Assembly: GCA_030613605.1 (NCBI GenBank)
Contig: JAUWLO010000024.1
Coordinates: 1 to 14,820, forward strand
Origin: Gammaproteobacteria bacterium
GTDB lineage: Bacteria > Pseudomonadota > Gammaproteobacteria > SZUA-152
Direction of reading: 5' to 3'
Length of the DNA: 14,820 nt
Shown here piece after piece: positions 6,818 through 12,872 of the stretch. Position 1 is the first letter of the stretch. Every line of letters begins with the position of its first letter. The notes under the pieces are model-generated. The model did not search any database. It was given only the letters and a program-made list of their open reading frames with translations, and was not told the origin of the DNA. The position numbers and the translations under genes were made by a program.

Positions 6818-7660
6818 ATGAAGAGTAAAATGCTTGGTAGTGTTCTCATATCGATTCTTGTTTTATGTCTATTCGGGGGATGGATGTATTTCCAACAACC
6901 GTCGATGATTTTTTTCCCCGTCCGCGACCTGAGTGCAACACCAGCAGATTGGGGGCTTCAATACGAAGATGTGACACTGAAATCTGCTGATGGGACTCAC
7001 CTGCACGGCTGGTACATTCCCTACGCGGAAACGGATCGCGTTTTGCTCTTTTTTCATGGCAATGCAGGCAATATGTCACATCGTGGGGAATCGGTTGAGA
7101 TATTCCACAGACTCGGACTCAATATATTCATTTTCGATTATCGTGGTTATGGACAAAGCGAAGGTAAACCCAGCGAATCTGGCATTTATGCTGATGCGCG
7201 AGCTGCGTGGCACTATCTCACGGATACGAAAGGCATTAAAAAAGAGAATATTACACTCTTTGGACGGTCACTCGGTGGGGCGGTGGCCGCTAAATTGGCA
7301 GCAGAGGTTCAACCGGGAACTTTGATTCTGGAATCGACATTCAGTTCTGCGAAAGAAATGGCCAATACTGTATTACCGGTAATGTCACACCTGGTACCTT
7401 TAAGGTTTGAATTCAAAACGGTCGAATATATCAAGCAGGTTTCATCGCCCGTACTTATTGTCCATAGCCCTGATGATGAGATAATTCCGTATCGGTTAGG
7501 TGAAAATGTTTTTCAGGCGGCCAATGAACCTAAGTCATTCCTGAAATTGCAGGGTGACCATAATGGCGGATTTCTCATGAGCCAACCCGGCTATGAGCAG
7601 GCCCTCGGTAAGTTCCTGTTAACACATGGATATAACAAACGGCTTGCAGATGAACCTTAA
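6818..7660 (+). CDS. Membrane-anchored alpha/beta hydrolase (ABHD17/Bem46-like)
   Basis: A 280-residue serine hydrolase with one N-terminal hydrophobic segment (about 6-24, SVLISILVLCLFGGWMY), probably an uncleaved inner-membrane anchor, followed by FFPVRD, which is common in this family. Fold markers are the oxyanion region LLFFHGNAGN (76-85), FDYRGYGQSEG (106-116), the nucleophile elbow GRSLGG with S151, D220 in HSPDDEIIP (216-224), and H248 in QGDHNGG. The catalytic triad is therefore complete. Relatives include ABHD17-type thioesterases and Bem46-like proteins; the true substrate here (thioester, lipid or peptide) is unknown. There is no strong ribosome-binding site before ATG 6818. A small gene follows 12 bases after the stop, so the two are likely co-transcribed, perhaps together with trhA upstream. 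Confidence 0.9.
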   Translation: MKSKMLGSVLISILVLCLFGGWMYFQQPSMIFFPVRDLSATPADWGLQYEDVTLKSADGTHLHGWYIPYAETDRVLLFFHGNAGNMSHRGESVEIFHRLGLNIFIFDYRGYGQSEGKPSESGIYADARAAWHYLTDTKGIKKENITLFGRSLGGAVAAKLAAEVQPGTLILESTFSSAKEMANTVLPVMSHLVPLRFEFKTVEYIKQVSSPVLIVHSPDDEIIPYRLGENVFQAANEPKSFLKLQGDHNGGFLMSQPGYEQALGKFLLTHGYNKRLADEP

Positions 7661-7672
7661 GGATGAGCCAAT

Positions 7673-7939
7673 GTGAACAAGCGTAGTCTCATTATTACTG
7701 TCGAGTGTTATGCAGGACATCGGGGTGAAGAGTCCCCTCGACGCTTCTTTCTCGGAGAGAAGCCAGTGGAGGTGAGCGAAATCCTTGACCGTTGGTTAGC
7801 ACCTGATTATCGTTACTTTAAGCTACGAGGAGATGATGAGGCTGTTTATATCATCCGGCATGATGTGAAAACAGGGCAGTGGGAGTTAACCATGTTTGAC
7901 AGCGGTAAACCGGATCAAGCGCGCCTCTCGTCGACATAA
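7673..7939 (+). CDS. Small conserved protein of unknown function
   Basis: An 88-residue protein with GTG start 7673; GGA at 7661-7663 just after the previous gene's stop can serve as ribosome-binding site. The ATG at 7671 is immediately followed by TGA and cannot be used. Visible pattern: a beta-rich opening SLIITVECYAGHRGEESPRR, FFLGEKPVEVSEILDRWL, then DYRYFKLRGDDEAVYIIRHD and GQWELTMFDSG. This looks like a compact antiparallel-sheet domain of the sort seen in widespread cytoplasmic conserved hypotheticals. I recognise the style of the family but no named domain or function. It sits directly behind the alpha/beta hydrolase and probably belongs to the same transcript. It is convergent with the acidic DUF6763-like gene, 54 bases away. 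Confidence 0.78.
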   Translation: MNKRSLIITVECYAGHRGEESPRRFFLGEKPVEVSEILDRWLAPDYRYFKLRGDDEAVYIIRHDVKTGQWELTMFDSGKPDQARLSST

Positions 7940-7960
7940 GCCATCAACATAGTTGACGTT

Positions 7961-7990
7961 ATATCAATCACTACATGAGGCTGGTGATAT
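7961..7990. terminator. Weak hairpin between convergent genes
   Basis: ATATCA (7961-7966) pairs with TGATAT (7985-7990); an alternative pairing is ATCAC (7967-7971) with GTGAT (7984-7988). It lies in the 54-base gap between two converging genes, where a bidirectional terminator would be expected, but the stem is short, AT-rich and lacks a long T-run. Low confidence. Confidence 0.2.
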
Positions 7991-7993
7991 TTA

Positions 7994-8341
7994 CTACTCG
8001 GTATATTCCTCTTCCGAGTCGCTGTCCGCAGCACGACCTTCTGTTGGTGGTTTTAATTCCTGAAGGGGATCAGACCAGTCACTGATTTCGGTATCGGTTA
8101 CCTCAGTGCCGTAGTCATCTTTTGTGCCAATATCAAGAGCACCACTCCAGTTTTCGGGTGCCTCGGCAAGATCAAGATCTTGCTGATACCAACTTTCCAG
8201 GGAAATTTCTTCCAAATCACCATCAAAATGCTGGGTTTCAATCAGGCCTTCATCTTCATCAAATGCAACAACGGTGAAACGTTGTCCCTTGTCAAGGTGT
8301 TGGTACCATTTGCCGACAATCGGGTCTACTTCGGTAGGCAT
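7994..8341 (-). CDS. Acidic small protein, DUF6763-like
   Basis: A 115-residue, very acidic protein. The N-terminal half carries the recognisable part: IVGKWYQHLDKGQRFTVVAFD (8-28) followed by FDGDLEEISLESWY (39-52), a short beta-rich fold I associate, from memory, with the DUF6763 family of proteobacterial proteins. The C-terminal half (from about residue 60) is low-complexity, rich in Asp, Glu and Ser, and ends DSDSEEEYTE, so it is probably disordered. No catalytic motif, cysteine pair or membrane segment is present and the function is unknown. ATG 8341 is well supported by a GAGAGGAG ribosome-binding site six bases upstream on the minus strand. It is divergent from the 73-residue gene across a 190-base gap that contains paired 9-bp inverted repeats. 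Confidence 0.78.
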   Translation of the reverse strand: MPTEVDPIVGKWYQHLDKGQRFTVVAFDEDEGLIETQHFDGDLEEISLESWYQQDLDLAEAPENWSGALDIGTKDDYGTEVTDTEISDWSDPLQELKPPTEGRAADSDSEEEYTE

Positions 8342-8408
8342 TGCATGCTCCTCTCTCTGGTTTAAGTTTGGGAAACATAATCTCTATACTTACAAATCTA
8401 GCACAAAT

Positions 8409-8488
8409 AAACCCACTCATCAGTATTGTGTTTTAATGTATAAATCAGGAATACAAGACAATTTAAGCCATAAACATATAGTGGGTTT
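8409..8488. promoter_or_regulatory. Widely spaced 9-bp inverted repeat in a divergent intergenic region
   Basis: AAACCCACT (8409-8417) and AGTGGGTTT (8480-8488) are perfect inverse copies 62 bases apart, in the AT-rich gap between the DUF6763-like gene (-) and the small gene at 8532 (+). Each copy reads AGTGGGTTT toward its own gene, so the two could be equivalent binding sites for one regulator of both genes. TATTAT at 8491-8496 could be a -10 element for the rightward gene, but no good -35 accompanies it. Confidence 0.35.
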
Positions 8489-8531
8489 GCTATTATTCTG
8501 CTAATAGCTCATACAGCCGGGAGACAAATTT

Positions 8532-8753
8532 ATGACACAAGAAAACACAAGCCGGGCACACAAGGTTGTTGAAACCTTTAGAGAGGAACTAAGCGACAGT
8601 GTGCAATCTGAGATTGGTGAGAGTGGTTTTAAAAAACTGACTCTGATGATCAATGGGGCGATTCAGGAAGACCGGAAGGAAACAGCAACCCTGGTCGAAG
8701 AGGTAGTAAAAACGCTACGTAAAGATATTGATATTCCTGAGCTTGGTATGTGA
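8532..8753 (+). CDS. Small conserved helical protein of unknown function
   Basis: A 73-residue soluble, mostly helical protein. ATG 8532 is preceded by GGGAGA about eight bases upstream, a good ribosome-binding site. The pattern is RAHKVVETFREELSD at the N-terminus, FKKLTLMINGAI in the middle, and a charged C-terminal helix ending in PELGM. It resembles short conserved hypotheticals of gammaproteobacteria that share the R-A-H-K-[VI]-V-E-T-F-R start and P-E-L-G-[LM] end. I know no function for them, and there is no motif for catalysis, metal binding or DNA binding that I can name. Its stop at 8751-8753 is 12 bases from the end of the opposing acyl-CoA synthetase gene, with no terminator hairpin in the gap. 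Confidence 0.75.
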   Translation: MTQENTSRAHKVVETFREELSDSVQSEIGESGFKKLTLMINGAIQEDRKETATLVEEVVKTLRKDIDIPELGM

Positions 8754-8765
8754 GGATATTTTTCA

Positions 8766-10469
8766 TCACTTCCCTTGAAGCTTTTCCAACGCCATCTCGC
8801 GCATGCGGAATTTCTGTAATTTACCGGTAACCGTCATGGGGAACTCATCCACAAACCAGATAGCTTTTGGAATTTTAAAGTGTGCGAGGTGGCCTTTACA
8901 GAAATCACGTACGTCCTCTTCGCTCATGTCTTCACCGGCATGCAACTGAATCCAGGCCATCACCTCTTCGCCGTAAAATTCATCGGGCACACCAAACACG
9001 GCGACCTCGGCCACTTTGGGATGAGTAAAGATGAAGTCTTCGATCTCACGGGGGTAAATGTTTTCACCACCGCGAATGATCATCTCTTTTAAACGACCAG
9101 TGATTTGCATATAACCTGCGACATCCATGACGCCAATGTCACCCGAGTGCAACCAACCCTGTTTATCAATGGCCGTGGCGGAGGCATCAGGATCACCATA
9201 ATAACCCTGCATAATGTGATAGCCGCGGAAACAAATTTCACCGGATTCACCTAGCGGAACCGTTTGGCCATTTTCCAGATTGACTATTTTAACTTCCTGA
9301 TGGGGAAGATTTTTGCCCACGGTTTCAACACGTCGTTGCATATTGTCATCGCGACTGGTGAGATGCGTTATTGGCGAGGCTTCAGTTTCGCCATAACCAA
9401 TCAAAATTTCTCGACAATGCATTTCTTCCATCACCCGTTTCATCAACGCCGGCGCACAGGGAGCTCCGGCCATGATGCCTGTGCGAAGTGTGCTCAAATC
9501 GTATTCCTTGAATGCCGGCTGTTCCAGCTCGGCAATAAACATCGTGGGTACACCATGGATAGCGGTGCAATGTTCACGATCCACCGCTTTCAAAACGGCC
9601 TCAGCATCAAAGTGCTCACTGGGTATCACCGCACAGGCGCCTACCGACAGGCATAACAGGTTGGCCAGTACCATGCCAAAGCAATGATAAAAGGGAACGG
9701 GAATGCACAGCCGATCTTTTTCCGTAAAGTGCATGGCCTCGGCAGAAAACCAGGCATTGTTAAGAATGTTGTGATGGGTCAGTACCACGGCCTTGGGAAA
9801 ACCGGTGGTGCCTGAGGTGTACTGGATATTGATAGGGTCATCCATATCCAGACTGCTGGTGACTTCTGCTAATTTATCCTGGGTGACGCTTTCACCCGCC
9901 GAGAGTGCTTCTGCCCAGGTGAAAAAACCTGGCTGGGGGCGCTTAGTATCTGCAGGAGATTGTGGGTCATAAACAATAATCTTTTGCAGTTTGGGAAAAT
10001 CCTGGTTTTCCAGTGTCGTTGATGTTGTGCTTAATAGCTCAGGTATCAAGTCCACCAACATAGCGATGTAATCACTACTGCGAAAACTGGGGATAACGAA
10101 AAGCCCCTGTACTTCGGAGCGCTGTAAGGCGTAGGCCAGTTCCTGAGGACGGTAAGCGGGGTTAATGTTGACCAGGATTGCGCCAATACGTGCGGTGGCC
10201 ATTTGTAATAATAGCCACTCAATATTATTGGTCGACCAGATGCCAATTCGTTCGCCTTTATTAAAACCCATTCCAAGTAGACCGCGTGCAAGCTTGTCGA
10301 TTTCAATGGCTAACTGCGAATAGCTTAGACGTCGGTCTTGTGGAATTGATACAACAGCTTCATGACCTGAAAACTTTTTAACAACGTGTGAAAAATGTTC
10401 GGGAATAGTAAGACCTAACAGCGGTTCTTCACCACCACGATGGAAATAACTTTTATTTGAAGCGTTCAT
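8766..10469 (-). CDS. AMP-binding acyl-CoA synthetase, ACSF2-like
   Basis: ATP-dependent acid-CoA ligase of the ANL superfamily: it adenylates a carboxylic acid and transfers the acyl group to CoA, in the cytoplasm. The 567-residue reading has all core motifs: P-loop-like YTSGTTGFPKAVVLTHHNI, the aromatic/ATP motif GYGETEASP, GEICFRGYHIMQGYYGDP, WLHSGDIGVMD, the hinge GRLKEMIIRGGENIYPREIE, and PMTVTGKLQKFRMRE near the end with the adenylation lysine (about K550). The closest match from memory is the ACSF2/medium-chain fatty-acyl-CoA synthetase branch; the acid it uses cannot be read from sequence. A longer start at ATG 10493 has no ribosome-binding site, whereas ATG 10469 has GAGG six bases upstream (10476-10479), so 10469 is chosen. 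It is downstream of the por operon in the same direction but separated from it by a REP/MITE element. Confidence 0.93.
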   Translation of the reverse strand: MNASNKSYFHRGGEEPLLGLTIPEHFSHVVKKFSGHEAVVSIPQDRRLSYSQLAIEIDKLARGLLGMGFNKGERIGIWSTNNIEWLLLQMATARIGAILVNINPAYRPQELAYALQRSEVQGLFVIPSFRSSDYIAMLVDLIPELLSTTSTTLENQDFPKLQKIIVYDPQSPADTKRPQPGFFTWAEALSAGESVTQDKLAEVTSSLDMDDPINIQYTSGTTGFPKAVVLTHHNILNNAWFSAEAMHFTEKDRLCIPVPFYHCFGMVLANLLCLSVGACAVIPSEHFDAEAVLKAVDREHCTAIHGVPTMFIAELEQPAFKEYDLSTLRTGIMAGAPCAPALMKRVMEEMHCREILIGYGETEASPITHLTSRDDNMQRRVETVGKNLPHQEVKIVNLENGQTVPLGESGEICFRGYHIMQGYYGDPDASATAIDKQGWLHSGDIGVMDVAGYMQITGRLKEMIIRGGENIYPREIEDFIFTHPKVAEVAVFGVPDEFYGEEVMAWIQLHAGEDMSEEDVRDFCKGHLAHFKIPKAIWFVDEFPMTVTGKLQKFRMREMALEKLQGK

Positions 10470-10501
10470 TTGTTGCCTCGTTCCGCTAGGCATTGTTACT
10501 A

Positions 10502-10679
10502 AGCTATGGGTTGAATGGCACTTACTTAAGCAGAAGGTTCCTATTCAGCCTCTCTCTATTTGTCATCCCGGCGCAGGCCGGGATCCAGTACTGATGATTG
10601 TCTCTACATCTCTGGATTCCGGCCTGCGCCGGAATGACGGAAGTTTTAAGCTTAAGTAAGTGACAATCAGCTATGGGTT
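10502..10679. mobile_element. 156-bp MITE-like REP element flanked by 11-bp direct repeats
   Basis: The element proper spans 10513-10668. AGCTATGGGTT occurs immediately outside both ends (10502-10512 and 10669-10679), consistent with target duplication. Inside, CACTTACTTAAGC (10519-10531) is perfectly inverted as GCTTAAGTAAGTG (10650-10662). The core is a pair of 27-base arms (10562-10588 and 10612-10638), each a hairpin. There is no transposase gene, so it is non-autonomous. It sits between the porB stop (10682-10684) and the acyl-CoA synthetase start, both on the minus strand, so its hairpins will be in any read-through transcript. The inner arms belong to the widespread proteobacterial repeat whose translation reads PAQAGIQ. 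The transposition mechanism is inferred. Confidence 0.82.
10562..10638. repeat. REP-type hairpin pair with compensatory changes
   Basis: Left arm 10562-10588 folds as ATCCCGGC-GCAG-GCCGGGAT; right arm 10612-10638 as ATTCCGGC-CTGC-GCCGGAAT, both perfect 8-bp stems with 4-base loops. The arms are also inverse copies of each other, matching at 25 of 27 positions. The only two differences (C/T and G/A) fall at paired stem positions and keep each hairpin intact, which indicates that the individual hairpins, not the long arm-to-arm duplex, are what selection or copying preserves. Confidence 0.85.
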
Positions 10680-10681
10680 TA

Positions 10682-11602
10682 CTACTCGTTTGATATACCT
10701 TCCCAATAGACATCAATCCGTTGCTGAATTTCGGCCAGCAATTTTTCGTTGCGCTCGGGTTTGAACAGATGAGCGAAGCGTCCCTGTTTCTGCAGGTATT
10801 CTTCTACGGGCTTACGTTGACGCGGAATCTTGGTATGCACCACTTTGCCATCGATATATTCTTTTAATGGCCAAACACCGGTCTTTACAGCCAACTTGCC
10901 GATCTCCACCGTCTCTTTGGGATCATAATCCCAACCGGTAGGACAGGGGGCGAGGGCAATAATTAGTCGCGGCCCCTTCATATTTTTTGCTTTTTCAATT
11001 TTACGTGCCAGGTCCAAAGGTTCTGTACCGATGACCGTTGCCACATAAGCCGGGCGATTAGCGGCCCAGATGTCGAAAAGGTCTTTCTTAAAGCCGGGGA
11101 AACCGCGGGGGCCTGAACTGGTTGAGGTTTTGGCCGCATGCGGTGTGGCTTCGGAAAATTGTTGACCGGTGTTGCCGTAACCTTCGTTGTCATAGCAGAT
11201 GTATAAAAAATCCAGATTGCGATCAATGGCACCCGAGGTGGCGGACAAACCCATACCATAGGCCGAGCCATCGCCGGTGAGTACCACCGTCTGCAGATCT
11301 TCATCCGCAGATATCCGCTTTTGTTCCAACAGAATGTCGAGGGCATCGCGCACACCCTGTGCACCGGCAGGTGCAGAGGCCATAGAGGTATACAACCACG
11401 AACCGCGAAACGGTGTGAAGGGATAGACCGACAACAGGGTCATACAGCCGGCGGCGTTGATAAAAACGGTTTTTTCACCGAGGATGTCGTAGATCTCGTG
11501 CAGGGCCAGGAGTCCTCCACAGCCCGCACACATGGGCGTGCCCGTGCCCAGCAAACGAGTCGAGGGCAGGTCTTTCATTCTGCGGAATGCTGTTTCAGTC
11601 AT
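10682..11602 (-). CDS. porB: 2-oxoacid:ferredoxin oxidoreductase beta subunit (TPP-binding)
   Basis: Beta subunit of a pyruvate- or 2-oxoacid:ferredoxin oxidoreductase, which decarboxylates a 2-oxoacid and makes acyl-CoA while reducing ferredoxin. The 306-residue product has the TPP/Mg motif GDGSAYGMGLSATSGAIDRN (110-129) followed by YDNEGYGNTGQQ (138-149), where N139, Y142 and N144 fit the cofactor site. Four cysteines, C25 and C28 in TPMCAGCGG, C53 in AAGCM, and C220 in LAPCPTGW, match the ligands of the [4Fe-4S] cluster of Por-type beta subunits. The YDPKETVEIGKLAVKTGVWPL segment is also typical. ATG 11602 overlaps the end of porA by 8 bases and has an AAGGGGAAGG ribosome-binding site within it, so translation is probably coupled. 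Downstream is the REP/MITE element. Confidence 0.93.
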   Translation of the reverse strand: MTETAFRRMKDLPSTRLLGTGTPMCAGCGGLLALHEIYDILGEKTVFINAAGCMTLLSVYPFTPFRGSWLYTSMASAPAGAQGVRDALDILLEQKRISADEDLQTVVLTGDGSAYGMGLSATSGAIDRNLDFLYICYDNEGYGNTGQQFSEATPHAAKTSTSSGPRGFPGFKKDLFDIWAANRPAYVATVIGTEPLDLARKIEKAKNMKGPRLIIALAPCPTGWDYDPKETVEIGKLAVKTGVWPLKEYIDGKVVHTKIPRQRKPVEEYLQKQGRFAHLFKPERNEKLLAEIQQRIDVYWEGISNE

Positions 11603-12872
11603 TGCCTTCCCCTTGGTCGTTGTCTGACTCTTCCCCCAGCTTCAGTTCCTGTCGTTCCACATGGGCAATGGCCTGGAGTTTACGCATCTCGCGGAGTTCT
11701 CCCGCGGTGTACAACAGGCGCGGTGGTGGCGCTGAGCCTTTTTCTACCGCCTGTTTGAGTTGATTGGCGATTTCGAATAACTCTTCCTGGCTAATATCCC
11801 GTCCGCCAAGGCCGCCGATGTAACTGGTCAGCAGTGGCGCAGCTTTCGCGCCATACAAAGCGGAAGCCACTTCGGTATGCAACACACCACCTTTGCCCAT
11901 GGAGATATTCTGGTCGATAATCGCGATCGCCTTTTTGTCAGCCAATGCATCGTGTAATGCCTGTTCAGGAAAGGGCCGTAATAGACGTGGGCGCACCAGG
12001 CCGATGCGCCAACCGATGTCGCGTAGACGATCAACCGCCTCTTTGGCCTTGGTGGCGAAACAACCCATCATCACAAAGGCAAACTCGGCATCATCAATGC
12101 GATAGCTTTCAATTGCACTGTAATCACGACCGAACTGTTCGGCAAACTCAGCGGCCACTTCATCGTAAACGTCCAGCGCCTGCTGGGCCGCAAGATGTAA
12201 TTCGTAACGGAAATAAGAGTAGGGTGAGCCACCTAGCACGGCCACGGCCTGACTGGTTGGTGCACTGGCACGTAACTGGGTATTTTCCGGATCAAATTGC
12301 CCAACAAAACGGGCGGCAAGTGCCGGGTCAGGAATTTCCACCGGCTCGCGGGTAAAGGACAAATAAAAACCATCTTGGTTGACGATGACAGGCAGTCGCA
12401 CCTTCTCGTGCTCCGCCAAACGATAGGCAATAAGTGTACTGTCCAGCACTTCCTGACAGGTCGCACAGTGTATTTGCAAGAAGCCACTGTCCCGCGCGGC
12501 AAGGATGTCGTTGTGATCGGGTTCCAGGGTCAGCGGCGCGGATAGACCGCGCGAGACATTGATCATCACAAATGGCGCCCGCCAGCCGGCAACGGTGTAG
12601 AGCATTTCCATGCCATACAACAGCCCCTGACTGGAAGTGGCGGTAAAAACCCTAACCCCTGTGATTGCTGCGGCGCCGGCGGCGGTAATCATCGACTGCT
12701 CTGACTCCAGCGTGGTCATGCGCCCGGGTATTTCACCGTTATCGAACCATGCGGACAGCGTTTCGATGATCTCGGTCTGCGGAGTAATCGGAAAGGCGGG
12801 TACATAGTCCACCTTCGCCAGTCGCGCAGCCCAGGCGGCAGCGCCGTTTCCTGTTAGCAACTGGCGAGTCAT
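11595..12872 (-). CDS. porA: 2-oxoacid:ferredoxin oxidoreductase alpha subunit
   Basis: Alpha subunit of the three-subunit enzyme; it supplies the pyrimidine side of the TPP site and the domain III transketolase-C-like fold. The 425-residue product has AFPITPQTEI (26-35), the catalytic-type glutamate in LESEQSM (55-61), FTATSSQGLLYGMEML (76-91) and INVSRGLSAPLTLEPDHNDIL (104-124). A later domain begins near DDAEFAFVMMGC and contains RLRDIGWRIGLVRPRLLRPFP. The substrate loop reads SRGLSAPLTLEPDHND; pyruvate-specific enzymes, as I recall, usually read N-R-x-L-S-A-P-x-x-I-x-x-D-H-S-D, so substrate specificity is uncertain. ATG 12872 has AGGAGAT (12878-12884) upstream and overlaps the porG stop as ATGA. 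Confidence 0.92.
   Translation of the reverse strand: MTRQLLTGNGAAAWAARLAKVDYVPAFPITPQTEIIETLSAWFDNGEIPGRMTTLESEQSMITAAGAAAITGVRVFTATSSQGLLYGMEMLYTVAGWRAPFVMINVSRGLSAPLTLEPDHNDILAARDSGFLQIHCATCQEVLDSTLIAYRLAEHEKVRLPVIVNQDGFYLSFTREPVEIPDPALAARFVGQFDPENTQLRASAPTSQAVAVLGGSPYSYFRYELHLAAQQALDVYDEVAAEFAEQFGRDYSAIESYRIDDAEFAFVMMGCFATKAKEAVDRLRDIGWRIGLVRPRLLRPFPEQALHDALADKKAIAIIDQNISMGKGGVLHTEVASALYGAKAAPLLTSYIGGLGGRDISQEELFEIANQLKQAVEKGSAPPPRLLYTAGELREMRKLQAIAHVERQELKLGEESDNDQGEGND

Noticed and set aside
9264..9656. 130-codon plus-strand frame inside the acyl-CoA synthetase gene
   Set aside because: It is a shadow of conserved synthetase sequence on the other strand and shows no protein-like motif or start signal.
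10493..10493. Longer start for the acyl-CoA synthetase at ATG 10493
   Set aside because: No ribosome-binding site there, while ATG 10469 has GAGG at ideal spacing and the family alignment does not need the extra eight residues.
10522..10716. Minus-strand 64-codon frame reading through the REP hairpins (contains PAQAGIQ and PACAGMT)
   Set aside because: This is the well-known spurious translation of the palindromic repeat; it overlaps the porB end and has no ribosome-binding site or family match.
11945..12355. 136-codon plus-strand frame opposite porA
   Set aside because: Arg/Pro-rich translation with no family resemblance, fully antisense to porA.
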